A stretch of 64,000 nucleotides of DNA from Bacillus sp. UNC41MFS5 (GCF_000686805.1 NZ_KK366017.1:620001-684000); one strand, 5' to 3'; counted from the stretch's first letter, positions 39,793-49,795 are shown. The notes: generated by a model not told the origin, from the letters alone. Made by a program: numbers and translations.

Positions 39793-40752
39793 TTGAGCTT
39801 AATGGAAATATTAATGATTGTTGTTCCATCCACATTGTTATGGGCAGCTCCACTTGTCTTCACTGCATTAGGCGGTATTTTCTCTGAGCGTTCGGGAGTT
39901 GTAAATATTGGTCTTGAAGGATTAATGGTTATAGGTGCATTTACAGCCATTGTGTTTAACCTTACCTTCGTTAATTCGTTCGGAAGCTGGACACCTTGGA
40001 TTGCAATCGTAGTTGCAATGGTTGCGGGTGCGATATTTTCATTGTTGCATGCGGTAGCTGCGATTACATTCCGTGCTGACCATACTGTTTCTGGTGTTGC
40101 TATTAACTTGCTTGCATCAGGCTTAACATTGTTTCTAGTGAAACTAATCTATGATAAAGGTGAAACAGATATTATCAGCAAAGGATTCAATAAAATTGAT
40201 ATCCCGGTTTTAAAAGATATCCCGGTTATTGGGAAAATCTTTTTCCAAAACACGTATTGGACTTCATTCTTAGCAATCATTGTTGCCATTATCGTTTGGT
40301 ACATTGTTTTTAAAACACCATTTGGACTTCGCCTCCGTTCAGTTGGTGAACATCCAATGGCTGCTGATACAATGGGGATTAATGTTACAAAAATGCGTTA
40401 TTTAGGTGTTATTCTTTCAGGAGCTCTTGGTGGACTAGGCGGAGGAGTATACGCACAATCAATTACCTCTAACTTCAGCCACTCCACGATTAGTGGTCAA
40501 GGTTTCATGGCATTAGCGGCAATGATTTTCGGTAAATGGCATCCACTTGGCGCACTTGGTGCTGCAATATTCTTTGGTTTTGCCCAAAGTATCAGTATCA
40601 TTGGCTCAAGCTTACCTTTCTTAAAAGAAATTCCGAATGTATACTTGTTAATTGCTCCATATGTTTTAACAATATTAGCTTTAACTGGCTTCATCGGTCG
40701 TGCAGATGCACCTAAAGCATCTGGTACTCATTATATTAAAGGCAGTAGATAA
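39793..40752 (+). CDS. nupQ: Nucleoside ABC importer permease (NupQ-like)
   Basis: Second permease of the importer, 319 residues, BPD_transp_2 family with FSERSGVVNIGLEGLMVIGAF near residue 30 and several membrane segments. Start TTG 39793 is one base after the previous stop, behind AAAGGAGGTGA. With the lipoprotein, ATPase and other permease it completes a full importer. Confidence 0.93.
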   Translation: MSLMEILMIVVPSTLLWAAPLVFTALGGIFSERSGVVNIGLEGLMVIGAFTAIVFNLTFVNSFGSWTPWIAIVVAMVAGAIFSLLHAVAAITFRADHTVSGVAINLLASGLTLFLVKLIYDKGETDIISKGFNKIDIPVLKDIPVIGKIFFQNTYWTSFLAIIVAIIVWYIVFKTPFGLRLRSVGEHPMAADTMGINVTKMRYLGVILSGALGGLGGGVYAQSITSNFSHSTISGQGFMALAAMIFGKWHPLGALGAAIFFGFAQSISIIGSSLPFLKEIPNVYLLIAPYVLTILALTGFIGRADAPKASGTHYIKGSR

Positions 40753-40768
40753 TGCATCTACTATACAG

Positions 40769-40800
40769 AACCCTTGGTTATCGTGCCAGGGGTTTTTTTA
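40769..40800 (+). terminator. Intrinsic terminator of the nucleoside importer operon
   Basis: Nine-pair stem AACCCTTGG/CCAGGGGTT, then seven T. Confidence 0.88.
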
Positions 40801-40946
40801 TGGAAGAAAAAGTGATATTGCTTGTATTGACCAACCCTGCCAAATTATAGTAATAAGTATAGGTTTTCTTTCAAAGGAAATGATATAAAGAAAAATGCTT
40901 ACATATTGTAATGTAGAACCCTTTGAACAGTTAAGGAGGAATGGAT

Positions 40947-42227
40947 GTGGCAACAGCTACAGAAAAAATAACAGAACTTAAGGGATATAGACTTCATGTG
41001 ATCCCAACAGAAAAATATAAAACGAATACTTTAATCTGGAAAATGAAAGCCCCGCTTACAAAAGAAGATGTAACCAAACGAGCACTTCTTCCACAAGTAT
41101 TGCAAAGCAGTTCAGCAAAATATTCTTCAACCACAGCACTTCGGTCCTATCTTGATGAGCTATATGGAGCGACACTTTTTGTTGATTTATCTAAAAAAGG
41201 TGAATACCACATCATGAGTTTTTCAATCGAAATTGCCAATGAAAAATTCTTAAGTGATCCAAGTCCATTATTAAGAAAAGGGTTTGAATTATTAGCAGAA
41301 ATAATAACAAATCCAAACCTTAAAGGTAATGCTTTTGATCCAGGCACTGTAGAAAAAGAAAAGAGGACACAAAAACAAAGGATTCAATCCGTTTTTGATG
41401 ATAAGATGCGCTACTCGAATGTACGCCTGATTCAAGAAATGTGTAAGGGGGAACCCTATGCTTTAGAAGTAAACGGGGATGCTGCCGATGTAGATGCCAT
41501 TACTCCAGAGAATTTATATGAATATTATCAAAACGCCTTTTTATCTGATGAAATGGATTTATATATTATCGGTGATGTTAATGAAGAAGAAGTGAAGCAA
41601 TTTGCATCAGATTTATTAAATTTTGAGGATAGAACACCGAAAAAATTAGTACAAGAAAAGGTAACCTTGAATAGAAAAGTTAATGAAGTGAAAGAGGAGC
41701 AAGATGTAAAACAAGGGAAATTAAACATTGGCTATCGCACAAACATCGTCTATGGTGATTCGGATTATTTTGCCTTGCAAGTGTTCAATGGCATATTTGG
41801 CGGGTTCTCGCATTCTAAATTATTTATAAATGTACGTGAAAAAGCAAGTCTTGCCTATTATGCAGCAAGCCGACTTGAAAGTCATAAAGGCTTAATGATG
41901 GTTATGTCAGGAATTGATTTAAAGAATTATGATCAGGCAGTTGGAATTATTCATGATCAATTAGAGGCGATGAGGAATGGTGATTTTACAGATCAAGAAC
42001 TCGTTCAAACAAAAGCGGTCATCCAGAATCAAATCCTAGAGACGATAGATACATCGAGAGGGTTGACTGAAATTCTTTATCATAATGTTGTGGCCGATGC
42101 AAATATTAATCTTGATACATGGCTGCAAGAAATGCAAAATGTAACAAAAGAAGAAATTATCGCAGTCGCCAAAAAAATCGAAATCGATACCATCTACTTC
42201 TTAACAGGAACGGAGGCGGGCAAATAA
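40947..42227 (+). CDS. ymfF: YmfF-like M16 peptidase-family protein, zinc motif lost
   Basis: M16 fold protein without an HxxEH motif: the segment where it should be reads LDELYGATLFVDLSKKGEYH. It is paired with the active YmfH next door, the usual arrangement of an inactive and an active M16 subunit. GTG 40947 is six bases after AAGGAGGA; ATG 40941 touches that site. Length 426. The stop overlaps the next start by one base. Confidence 0.9.
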   Translation: MATATEKITELKGYRLHVIPTEKYKTNTLIWKMKAPLTKEDVTKRALLPQVLQSSSAKYSSTTALRSYLDELYGATLFVDLSKKGEYHIMSFSIEIANEKFLSDPSPLLRKGFELLAEIITNPNLKGNAFDPGTVEKEKRTQKQRIQSVFDDKMRYSNVRLIQEMCKGEPYALEVNGDAADVDAITPENLYEYYQNAFLSDEMDLYIIGDVNEEEVKQFASDLLNFEDRTPKKLVQEKVTLNRKVNEVKEEQDVKQGKLNIGYRTNIVYGDSDYFALQVFNGIFGGFSHSKLFINVREKASLAYYAASRLESHKGLMMVMSGIDLKNYDQAVGIIHDQLEAMRNGDFTDQELVQTKAVIQNQILETIDTSRGLTEILYHNVVADANINLDTWLQEMQNVTKEEIIAVAKKIEIDTIYFLTGTEAGK

Positions 42228-43519
42228 TGGAGAAAATTAGTTTTGACCAGCTTCAGGAAGAACTTTACCATGAAAAACTAGCCAATGGTCTAAATGTGTA
42301 TATTTTACCGAAAAAAGGATTTAACAAAACCTTTGCTACCTTTACCACAAAGTATGGATCTGTAGATAATACATTTGTTCCATTAGGAAAAGAAGAGTAT
42401 GTCAAAGTACCTGATGGAATTGCTCACTTTTTAGAGCATAAGCTGTTTGAAAAAGAAGATGGAGATGTATTTCAACAATTTAGCCGCCAGGGAGCATCGG
42501 CTAATGCGTTTACCTCCTTTACTCGAACAGCCTATTTATTTTCAAGCACGTCTGACGTAGAAAAAAATCTGGAAACCCTCATCGATTTTGTTCAGGATCC
42601 ATATTTTTCAGAAAAAACAGTTGAAAAAGAAAAAGGAATAATTGGGCAGGAAATTACTATGTACGATGATAATGCGGATTGGCGTTTATATTTTGGATTG
42701 ATTCAAAATCTATACCAAAATCATCCCGTAAAAATTGATATCGCTGGAACAATTGAATCGATTTCACATATTACAAAAGATTGGCTTTATGAATGCTATA
42801 ACACCTTCTATCATCCGAGTAACATGCTATTATTTATTGTTGGCCCAGTTGATCCAGACAGTTTCATGAACCAAGTAAAAGAAAATCAAGCGAAGAAAGA
42901 ATACAAAGATATGCCTGAAATTAAGCGTAAATTTGAAAATGAGCCGACAGAGTCAGCTGAAAAAAGACAAGTGCTAGAAATGAATGTGCAAACATCAAAA
43001 TGTTTACTTGGAATTAAAGCACTTCATGTCGATCAAAGCGGAAATGAAATGCTGAAAAATGAATTAACCATGAATGTCTTATTGGATTTATTGTTTGGGA
43101 AAAGTTCGGAAAATTACAATCAACTCTACAATGAAGGACTAATTGATGAAACTTTTTCTTTCGATTATACCCAAGAACAAGGCTTTGGGTTTGCAATGAT
43201 TGGCGGGGACACTGGAGAACCTGATAAATTAGCAGAAACTCTTCAAAAGATGCTGCTTGATGCTAAAAATCAAACTGTATTTAATGGGGAGCAACTAGAA
43301 AGAGCGAAAAAGAAAAAGATTGGTGCATTCTTACGGGCGGTAAACTCTCCAGAATATATCGCTAATCAATTTACGCGCTACGCGTTTAATGATATGAATT
43401 TGTTTGATGTGGTTCCAACACTTGAAAAAATCACATTAAACGATGTTAAAATGCTGGCATCAGAAGTCATTTCAGAAGAACGGTTTTCAGTGTGTCAAGT
43501 GATTCCGAAGAAAAAATAA
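42227..43519 (+). CDS. ymfH: YmfH-like M16 zinc peptidase
   Basis: M16 protease with the zinc motif HFLEHKLFE near residue 70 and the downstream Glu in VEKEKGIIGQEITMYDDN. I chose ATG 42227, which overlaps the ymfF stop and follows GGAGG, giving 430 residues. It probably forms a heterodimer with YmfF. A specific substrate is not known to me. Confidence 0.93.
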   Translation: MEKISFDQLQEELYHEKLANGLNVYILPKKGFNKTFATFTTKYGSVDNTFVPLGKEEYVKVPDGIAHFLEHKLFEKEDGDVFQQFSRQGASANAFTSFTRTAYLFSSTSDVEKNLETLIDFVQDPYFSEKTVEKEKGIIGQEITMYDDNADWRLYFGLIQNLYQNHPVKIDIAGTIESISHITKDWLYECYNTFYHPSNMLLFIVGPVDPDSFMNQVKENQAKKEYKDMPEIKRKFENEPTESAEKRQVLEMNVQTSKCLLGIKALHVDQSGNEMLKNELTMNVLLDLLFGKSSENYNQLYNEGLIDETFSFDYTQEQGFGFAMIGGDTGEPDKLAETLQKMLLDAKNQTVFNGEQLERAKKKKIGAFLRAVNSPEYIANQFTRYAFNDMNLFDVVPTLEKITLNDVKMLASEVISEERFSVCQVIPKKK

Positions 43520-43526
43520 ATACATG

Positions 43527-43554
43527 AAAGCGTCGTAAACCCGGCGCTTTTTCT
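43527..43554 (+). terminator. Intrinsic terminator after ymfH
   Basis: Nine-pair stem AAAGCGTCG/CGGCGCTTT with a small loop and a T-run. Confidence 0.8.
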
Positions 43555-43589
43555 TTGTAAAAGTTTCAATTAAAGAGAGTGGGAACAAA

Positions 43590-44309
43590 ATGAAATATGC
43601 ATTAATTACGGGAGCAAGTGGTGGAATCGGCCAAGCGATTGCGTACAACCTAGCAGAAAAAGGCTATCATTTGTATCTGCATTACCATAAAAATAAACAA
43701 GCAATTAAGGAATTAATCAAAAAACTGGAGTCCTTCGGTGGGGAGTATATTCCAATTCAAGCAAATTTAGCTGATCCAAGTGGATATAAAAAGGTCTATT
43801 CAGAAATATTTTCTCTAGATGCGATTATCCATTGTGGGGGTCAAAGTCAATATGGGCTTCTAGTTGATTTACAACAATCTGAAGTAGAAGCATTATTAAA
43901 TGTTCATGTGTTAACGCCATTAATGCTGACAAAAGAGCTTCTTCCGAAATTACTTGCTAAAGGAAACGGAAATATTGTGATGATAACCTCGATTTGGGGG
44001 CAAACTGGAGCGGCTTGTGAAGTGGCATATTCTACGGCTAAGGGTGCGCAAATTGCTTTTGTTAAGTCATTAAGTAAAGAAGTTGCCATGAATGGAATTC
44101 GAGTAAATGCCATTGCCCCGGGTGCTATCTTGACACCAATGATGGAAGGTTTTACATCAGAAGAAGTGGATCAGCTTTCTTATGAAATACCAATGGGCAG
44201 AATGGGGCAGCCGGAAGAAATAGCGAGAAGTGTAGCATATTTGCTTTCCGAAGATTCATCCTACATGACAGGACAAATCCTTGCAATAAATGGAGGTTGG
44301 TATACTTAA
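43590..44309 (+). CDS. ymfI: Short-chain dehydrogenase/reductase (YmfI)
   Basis: Classical SDR of 239 residues: ITGASGGIGQAIA for NAD(P), an IHCGGQSQYG stretch replacing the usual NNAG, catalytic Ser in MITSIWGQTGA and Tyr/Lys in YSTAKGAQ, and the APGAILTPM segment. The substrate cannot be told from sequence; FabG-like proteins are the nearest group. It stands alone between two terminators' ranges, ATG behind AAAGAGAGTGGG. Confidence 0.9.
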   Translation: MKYALITGASGGIGQAIAYNLAEKGYHLYLHYHKNKQAIKELIKKLESFGGEYIPIQANLADPSGYKKVYSEIFSLDAIIHCGGQSQYGLLVDLQQSEVEALLNVHVLTPLMLTKELLPKLLAKGNGNIVMITSIWGQTGAACEVAYSTAKGAQIAFVKSLSKEVAMNGIRVNAIAPGAILTPMMEGFTSEEVDQLSYEIPMGRMGQPEEIARSVAYLLSEDSSYMTGQILAINGGWYT

Positions 44310-44390
44310 AAATTCAAAAGTAATCAATGCATAGTTCCCTCCACTTCGTCACAAAATAATCTTGTACAAATTTAAAGGAGGGAAATATCC

Positions 44391-44648
44391 ATGTCTGTTT
44401 TAGATAACTGGAAACAATGGGAGGACTTCTTAGCCGATCGTCTTCATCATGCACAAAATGAAGGTATGAGCGATGGAGCCATTAGTAACCTTGCTTTTCA
44501 AATAGGTGATTATTTATCAAACCAAGTAGAGCCAAAAAACGAACAGGAAAGAATTCTTGCTGATCTTTGGTCAGTTGCAGATAAAGAAGAACAACAGGCA
44601 ATTGCAAATATCATGGTAAAATTGATTCAAAATAACGGCGGTCGTTAA
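44391..44648 (+). CDS. ymfJ: DUF3243 protein (YmfJ)
   Basis: 85-residue acidic, helical protein of the YmfJ family, no known function. A strong AAAGGAGGGA precedes the ATG. Conserved position between ymfI and ymfK in bacilli supports its identity. Confidence 0.88.
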   Translation: MSVLDNWKQWEDFLADRLHHAQNEGMSDGAISNLAFQIGDYLSNQVEPKNEQERILADLWSVADKEEQQAIANIMVKLIQNNGGR

Positions 44649-44678
44649 AAGAGAGGAGGACTTTCTCCTCTCTTTTTG
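44649..44678 (+). terminator. Intrinsic terminator after ymfJ
   Basis: Stem GAGAGGAG/CTCCTCTC with a six-base loop and five T. Confidence 0.88.
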
Positions 44679-44819
44679 TATGCATTCTTGGAGGAATCTT
44701 CGTTAACGAACGGAATATCTTTGTTTTTACTTTCATCTTCAACCAAAATCATTTATTATAGGGGTTAGAAAAGAAATTGTAAAAAAAATGTCGAAACTTC
44801 TTTTGAGGAGGTTTATTAC

Positions 44820-45608
44820 TTGAAAAAAGAATGGTATTTAGAATATGAGATTCAGAAAAACCGACCAGGCCTGTTAGGAGATATTTCATCTTTATTAGGA
44901 ATGCTCTCTATTAACATTGTTACAATAAATGGTGTGGATGAAGGACGACGCGGATTACTCATTTTAGCAAAAGATGATGACCAAATTAAACGACTTGAGT
45001 CAATTTTACATACGATGGACACAATAAAACTAATTAAACTTAGAGAACCAAAACTGCGTGACAGGCTCGCGGTAAGACACGGACGTTATATTCAAAGAGA
45101 TGCGGACGATAAAAAAACCTTCCGTTTTGTAAGGGATGAACTTGGCTTATTAGTTGATTTTATGGCAGAATTATTTAAGCAGGAAGGCCATAAGTTGATT
45201 GGTATTCGCGGAATGCCTCGAGTAGGAAAAACAGAATCATTGGTGGCTGCAAGTGTTTGTGCAAATAAACGCTGGTTATTTGTGTCTTCCACTTTGTTAA
45301 AACAAACAATCCGTAATCAATTAATTGAAGATGAATATAACGAAAACAATCTATTTATTCTGGATGGAATTGTTTCCACCAGACGTGCTAATGAACGTCA
45401 TTGGCAGCTTGTCCGTGAAATCATGCGACTTCCGTCCGTAAAAGTCATCGAGCATCCTGATATTTTTGTTCAAAACTCAGAATATACACTCGATGATTTT
45501 GATTACATTATTGAGCTTAGGAATGACGCGGAAGAAGAGATTACATATGAGGTCGTTGATCAGCATAATATGTTCTCCGGATCTGATTTTGGAGATTTTG
45601 ATTTTTAA
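44820..45608 (+). CDS. ymfK: YmfK-like DUF3388 protein, ACT-like plus P-loop
   Basis: Unknown-function family protein of 262 residues. The first 75 residues resemble an ACT domain (EYEIQKNRPGLLGDISSLLGMLSINIVTINGV). A Walker A-like GMPRVGKTES lies near residue 130, in a region with a possible Walker B-like LFILDG. Start is TTG behind GAGGAGG. It precedes rodZ, but nothing shows a direct link. Confidence 0.85.
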   Translation: MKKEWYLEYEIQKNRPGLLGDISSLLGMLSINIVTINGVDEGRRGLLILAKDDDQIKRLESILHTMDTIKLIKLREPKLRDRLAVRHGRYIQRDADDKKTFRFVRDELGLLVDFMAELFKQEGHKLIGIRGMPRVGKTESLVAASVCANKRWLFVSSTLLKQTIRNQLIEDEYNENNLFILDGIVSTRRANERHWQLVREIMRLPSVKVIEHPDIFVQNSEYTLDDFDYIIELRNDAEEEITYEVVDQHNMFSGSDFGDFDF

Positions 45609-45659
45609 TAAAGGCTCTTTTCTTAAAATTAGCCTTAATAAATTGGAAGGTGTTAACAG

Positions 45660-46556
45660 TTGACTGAATTAGGGAATCGACTAAAAGAAGCCCGATTAGC
45701 TAAAGGATTAAGCTTGGACGATTTACAATCCATGACGAAAATTCAAAAGCGGTATTTAATTGGTATTGAAGAAGGGAATTATGCGAGCATGCCCGGGAAT
45801 TTTTATGTTCGGGCATTTATTAAGCAGTATGCAGAGGCACTAAGTCTTGATCCTGATGAAATTTTTGAAACCTATAAAGGTGAAATTCCTGCAAGCTTAA
45901 ATGACGAATTGCCACAGCAATTGTCCAGAGTGAAAACACATAAATCGATTTCAGAAAGCAATTCTAAAATTTTTGATATATTACCTAAGGTTTTAATCGG
46001 TGTTTTTGTAATTGGAGTTGCCAGCCTGTTATATTATTTTGTATATAAACATGCGGGTGATAATACGAATGAATCAATTAATAAGGAAAATGAACCGGTT
46101 AAAATTGTGAAATCGGAGAATCTTGAAAAAGGAAAAGTAGTAGAGAATAAGAAGGACGACACTGAAGAAAAGAAAGATAATACAGAGCAGAAAGAGCAGC
46201 AAACAACTGTAGATGAAACACCAAAACAAGAAATTACAGCTGTTCAAAGCAGTGGCAGGAATTCGACCTATGAATTAAAAAATGCAGACAAGTTTGTTGT
46301 GAAGTTGGTTTCTAAAGGGCAGACTTGGGTTAGTATTAAAAATGGAAAAGGGAAATCCTTTTTCCAAGGATTATTAAAAACTGGCGGTATTGAAAGTCAA
46401 ACTGAGGATTTATCAGCAGAAAGCACGGCTGTTATTCGAGTGGGAAATGCAGCTGATACAGATATCTATGTTAATGATCAAAAGCTCGAGTATGCAGTGC
46501 CAGCGACTGCAAATGTTCAGAACATAACGATCCAATATGTTCTGAAAAACGAATAG
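45660..46556 (+). CDS. rodZ: RodZ-like cell-shape protein (YmfM)
   Basis: N-terminal HTH of the Xre type (LGNRLKEARLAKGLSLDDLQSMTKI, residues 3-70), a membrane helix near residues 103-125, a charged Lys/Glu linker, and a C-terminal DUF4115-like beta domain. This is the layout of RodZ, which couples MreB to the elongation machinery. Start TTG behind GGAAGGTG. Length 298. Confidence 0.92.
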   Translation: MTELGNRLKEARLAKGLSLDDLQSMTKIQKRYLIGIEEGNYASMPGNFYVRAFIKQYAEALSLDPDEIFETYKGEIPASLNDELPQQLSRVKTHKSISESNSKIFDILPKVLIGVFVIGVASLLYYFVYKHAGDNTNESINKENEPVKIVKSENLEKGKVVENKKDDTEEKKDNTEQKEQQTTVDETPKQEITAVQSSGRNSTYELKNADKFVVKLVSKGQTWVSIKNGKGKSFFQGLLKTGGIESQTEDLSAESTAVIRVGNAADTDIYVNDQKLEYAVPATANVQNITIQYVLKNE

Positions 46557-46579
46557 TCATCAGTTGATGACTATTTTTC
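46553..46579 (+). terminator. Hairpin overlapping the rodZ stop
   Basis: Stem ATAGTCATC/GATGACTAT begins in the rodZ stop codon, followed by TTTTTC. pgsA starts 30 bases on, so it is probably a partial terminator. Confidence 0.65.
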
Positions 46580-46607
46580 GCTTTTAATAATAAAACGGAG
46601 GAAAACT

Positions 46608-47192
46608 ATGAATATTCCGAATAGAATCACTGTATCAAGAATATTATTAATTCCAATATTCTTGATTATTATGCTTGCACCTTTTGAATGGGGCGATATG
46701 CATCTGCTTGGGACAGACCTTCCAGTGACCCATTTTGTCGGTGCATTGATTTTCATTTTAGCCTCATCAACTGACTGGGTTGATGGACATTATGCCCGAA
46801 AGTATAACCTAGTGACTAATATGGGGAAATTTCTCGACCCGCTTGCTGACAAATTATTGGTCTCGGCTGCATTGATTGTTCTCGTTGAATTGAATGATGT
46901 TTATGCACCTTCATGGATCGTGATTATTATTATTAGCAGGGAGTTTGCGGTAACGGGATTACGTCTCTTACTTGCAGGAGAAGGAGAAGTTGTTGCGGCT
47001 AACATGCTTGGAAAAATTAAAACATGGGCGCAAATTGTCGCCATTTCAGCACTTTTATTACATAATATTTTGTTTGCAATGATTCCATTTCGTTTTGATA
47101 TCGTTTCATTGTGGGTAGCATTAATTTTTACGATTTGGTCTGGATGGGATTATTTTGCAAAAAATAGTCATGTCCTTAAAAATTCAAAGTAA
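46608..47192 (+). CDS. pgsA: CDP-diacylglycerol-glycerol-3-phosphate 3-phosphatidyltransferase
   Basis: Makes phosphatidylglycerol phosphate from CDP-diacylglycerol; essential for the major membrane lipid. The CDP-alcohol transferase motif is complete: DGHYAR followed by GKFLDPLADK, near residues 60-85. 194 residues, four or five membrane segments. AACGGAGG precedes the ATG. It uses the product of CdsA at 3398. Confidence 0.96.
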   Translation: MNIPNRITVSRILLIPIFLIIMLAPFEWGDMHLLGTDLPVTHFVGALIFILASSTDWVDGHYARKYNLVTNMGKFLDPLADKLLVSAALIVLVELNDVYAPSWIVIIIISREFAVTGLRLLLAGEGEVVAANMLGKIKTWAQIVAISALLLHNILFAMIPFRFDIVSLWVALIFTIWSGWDYFAKNSHVLKNSK

Positions 47193-47228
47193 GCTTTACC
47201 TAGATAGAAGAAAAGGATGTTGATTACG

Positions 47229-48482
47229 ATGAATGCTGAGATTATTGCAGTTGGTTCAGAGTTATTGCTCGGTCAAATTGTGAATACGAATGCACGATTT
47301 TTGTCCCAGCAATTGGCGGATCTTGGGATTAATGTCTTTTTTCATACGGTAGTTGGTGATAATCCTGATAGATTAGAATCGGCAATTGAAATAGCTGAGA
47401 AGCGTGCAAATCTTATTATCTTTACCGGTGGCCTTGGGCCAACAAAGGATGATTTAACGAAGGAAACAATTGCTCGCCATCTTGGAAAAGAACTTGTCAC
47501 CGATGAGGATGCGTTAACTTCGATAGAATTGTACTTTAAACGGACAAATCGCGTAATGACAGAAAATAACCGAAAACAAGCACTTGTATTAAGCGGGGCA
47601 CATATTCTTCCAAATGATCATGGAATGGCTCCAGGAATGGTTGTTGAAGCTAAGGGCCACACCTATATGCTGCTTCCGGGCCCGCCTAAGGAACTTGAAC
47701 CGATGTTTAGTCAATATGGGTGTCAGGCACTATCTAAAGCAAACCTAGCCAAAGAGGTAATTGTTTCAAGGGTGTTAAGGTTTTTTGGAATTGGTGAAGC
47801 CGCCTTGGAAACTGAGATTATGGATTTAATTGATGTTCAGAGCAATCCAACGATCGCTCCGCTCGCTGGGGATGGGGAGGTTACATTGAGGCTGACTGCA
47901 AAGCATGTAGACGGAAAAATAGCACAGTCACTGCTCGATAATCTAGAAAATACCATTAATCAGCGTCTAGGTTCATTTTTTTATGGATATGATCAAACTT
48001 CTCTTTTGGAAGAAGTAATGAAGACCTTACAGACACGAAAACTTACAATTACTGCGGCTGAAAGTTTAACCGGTGGACTGTTCCAACAGGGGCTGACCGC
48101 CATTTCAGGTGCAAGTTCCGTGTTCAAAGGTGGAGTTGTCTGCTATTCAAATCAAGTAAAACAAGAGATTTTAAAAGTGCGGCAAGGAACGCTTGAAACA
48201 CATGGTGCGGTAAGTGAACAATGTGCTAAGGAATTGGCTGAGAATGTATCTCAATTATTTAAAACGGATATTGGGATTAGTTTTACTGGTGTAGCCGGTC
48301 CTGAAGAGGTTGAGGGCAAGCCAGTTGGTACTGTATTTATTGGGATTGCAATAAAAGGAAAGCCAACCATTGTTGAAAAACTTATCCTTGGCGGTACCAG
48401 AGAAGCCAACCGGGGGCGCGCCGTAAAATATGGATGCCATTTTCTCCTTCAATCGTTAAAAGAGTCACAGAATACTAAATAG
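47229..48482 (+). CDS. cinA: Competence/damage-inducible protein CinA, nicotinamide-nucleotide amidase type
   Basis: N-terminal MoCF-like domain ([18 protein letters not shown], and [17 protein letters not shown]) and C-terminal CinA/PncC-type amidase domain ([19 protein letters not shown] and [12 protein letters not shown]). ATG 47229 follows AAAAGGATG; ATG 47217 lies in that site. Length 417. It is followed directly by recA, as in many Firmicutes. Confidence 0.94.
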   Translation: MNAEIIAVGSELLLGQIVNTNARFLSQQLADLGINVFFHTVVGDNPDRLESAIEIAEKRANLIIFTGGLGPTKDDLTKETIARHLGKELVTDEDALTSIELYFKRTNRVMTENNRKQALVLSGAHILPNDHGMAPGMVVEAKGHTYMLLPGPPKELEPMFSQYGCQALSKANLAKEVIVSRVLRFFGIGEAALETEIMDLIDVQSNPTIAPLAGDGEVTLRLTAKHVDGKIAQSLLDNLENTINQRLGSFFYGYDQTSLLEEVMKTLQTRKLTITAAESLTGGLFQQGLTAISGASSVFKGGVVCYSNQVKQEILKVRQGTLETHGAVSEQCAKELAENVSQLFKTDIGISFTGVAGPEEVEGKPVGTVFIGIAIKGKPTIVEKLILGGTREANRGRAVKYGCHFLLQSLKESQNTK

Positions 48483-48501
48483 TATTCTGTGACTTTTTTT
48501 G
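48463..48501 (+). terminator. Intrinsic terminator overlapping the end of cinA
   Basis: Perfect 14-pair stem AGTCACAGAATACT/AGTATTCTGTGACT with a four-base loop and seven T; its left arm is inside the coding region. Confidence 0.93.
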
Positions 48502-48630
48502 AATAGATTAGGATATCAGAAAAATCAGACAGTGGATGAAACTAATTTTATCTGCCTGCCAAAGTTGCAAAAAAATACAAAAAGGATAGAGAATTACCTA
48601 AAATTACATCAAAGTTGCTTTGAAAATAAA

Positions 48631-48644
48631 CGAATGAATGTTCG
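48631..48644 (+). promoter_or_regulatory. LexA (SOS) box of recA
   Basis: CGAATGAATGTTCG matches the Bacillus consensus CGAAC-N4-GTTCG with a single change (T for C). It lies directly before the -35 hexamer of the recA promoter. Confidence 0.85.
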
Positions 48645-48653
48645 TTTTTTTAC

Positions 48654-48682
48654 TCGACAAATATTCGAAAAGCGGTTATATT
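48654..48682 (+). promoter_or_regulatory. SigA promoter of recA
   Basis: TCGACA, 17-base spacer, TATATT, just downstream of the LexA box and 70 bases before the recA start. Confidence 0.75.
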
Positions 48683-48751
48683 ATTAATAGGAATTAATTT
48701 AATAGATTATAGCAATTAGCATGTGTTTATATATAAGGGAGGAAATGATTC

Positions 48752-49795
48752 GTGAGTAATGATCGTAAAGCGGCCTTAGAAATGGCGTTAAAGCAAATAG
48801 AAAAGCAATTCGGTAAAGGTTCCATTATGAAGATGGGAGAAAAAACGGACACGAAGATTTTAACGAGTCCAAGTGGCTCATTAGCACTTGATGCAGCGCT
48901 TGGAGTGGGTGGATATCCTAGAGGCCGTATTATTGAAGTGTATGGTCCTGAAAGCTCTGGTAAAACAACGGTTGCTTTACATGCAATTGCTGAGGTTCAA
49001 GCAAATGGCGGACAAGCCGCATTTATTGATGCTGAACATGCGCTTGACCCAGCATATGCCCAAAAATTGGGTGTTAACATTGATGAGCTATTATTATCAC
49101 AACCTGATACGGGTGAACAAGCACTTGAAATCGCGGAAGCATTAGTACGAAGCGGTGCCATTGATATTCTTATCGTTGACTCTGTAGCCGCATTGGTTCC
49201 AAAAGCGGAAATTGAAGGGGAAATGGGAGATTCTCACGTTGGTTTACAAGCACGTCTAATGTCACAGGCACTTCGTAAACTATCGGGTGCCATCAACAAA
49301 TCTAAGACAATCGCTATCTTTATTAACCAAATCCGTGAAAAAATTGGCGTTATGTTCGGGAATCCTGAAACTACACCTGGTGGTCGTGCATTAAAGTTTT
49401 ATTCAACAGTCCGTCTAGAAGTGCGCCGTGCGGAAGCGTTGAAGCAAGGAACTGACATTGTCGGGAATAAAACCAAAATAAAAATCGTAAAGAATAAGGT
49501 TGCTCCGCCTTTCCGTACAGCAGAAGTAGATATTATGTATGGCGAAGGGATTTCTAAGGAAGGCGAGATTGTTGATCTAGGCTCCGAATTAGATATCGTT
49601 CAAAAGAGCGGTTCATGGTATTCCTATAACGATATTAGAATTGGTCAAGGCCGTGAAAATGCAAAGTTGTACTTAAAGGAAAACCCTGATATTCGTCTCC
49701 AGATTCAAACACAAATCCGTGAACATTATGGTTTAGACGGTGAAAAATTTGTAACTGAAACAGACGATGATGAACAATTTGAACTAATTGATTAA
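48752..49795 (+). CDS. recA: Recombinase RecA
   Basis: DNA strand-exchange ATPase and co-protease for LexA. Walker [10 protein letters not shown] lies near residue 67, the L1/L2 regions and the [20 protein letters not shown] segment are complete; the acidic tail ends [10 protein letters not shown]. 347 residues; start is GTG behind GGGAGGAAATG. The LexA box and promoter upstream show SOS control. Confidence 0.99.
   Translation: MSNDRKAALEMALKQIEKQFGKGSIMKMGEKTDTKILTSPSGSLALDAALGVGGYPRGRIIEVYGPESSGKTTVALHAIAEVQANGGQAAFIDAEHALDPAYAQKLGVNIDELLLSQPDTGEQALEIAEALVRSGAIDILIVDSVAALVPKAEIEGEMGDSHVGLQARLMSQALRKLSGAINKSKTIAIFINQIREKIGVMFGNPETTPGGRALKFYSTVRLEVRRAEALKQGTDIVGNKTKIKIVKNKVAPPFRTAEVDIMYGEGISKEGEIVDLGSELDIVQKSGSWYSYNDIRIGQGRENAKLYLKENPDIRLQIQTQIREHYGLDGEKFVTETDDDEQFELID

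Noticed and set aside
48499..48687. Small + strand open frame before recA
   Set aside because: It covers the LexA box and the recA promoter, has no ribosome site and starts right behind the cinA terminator. Regulatory sequence explains it.
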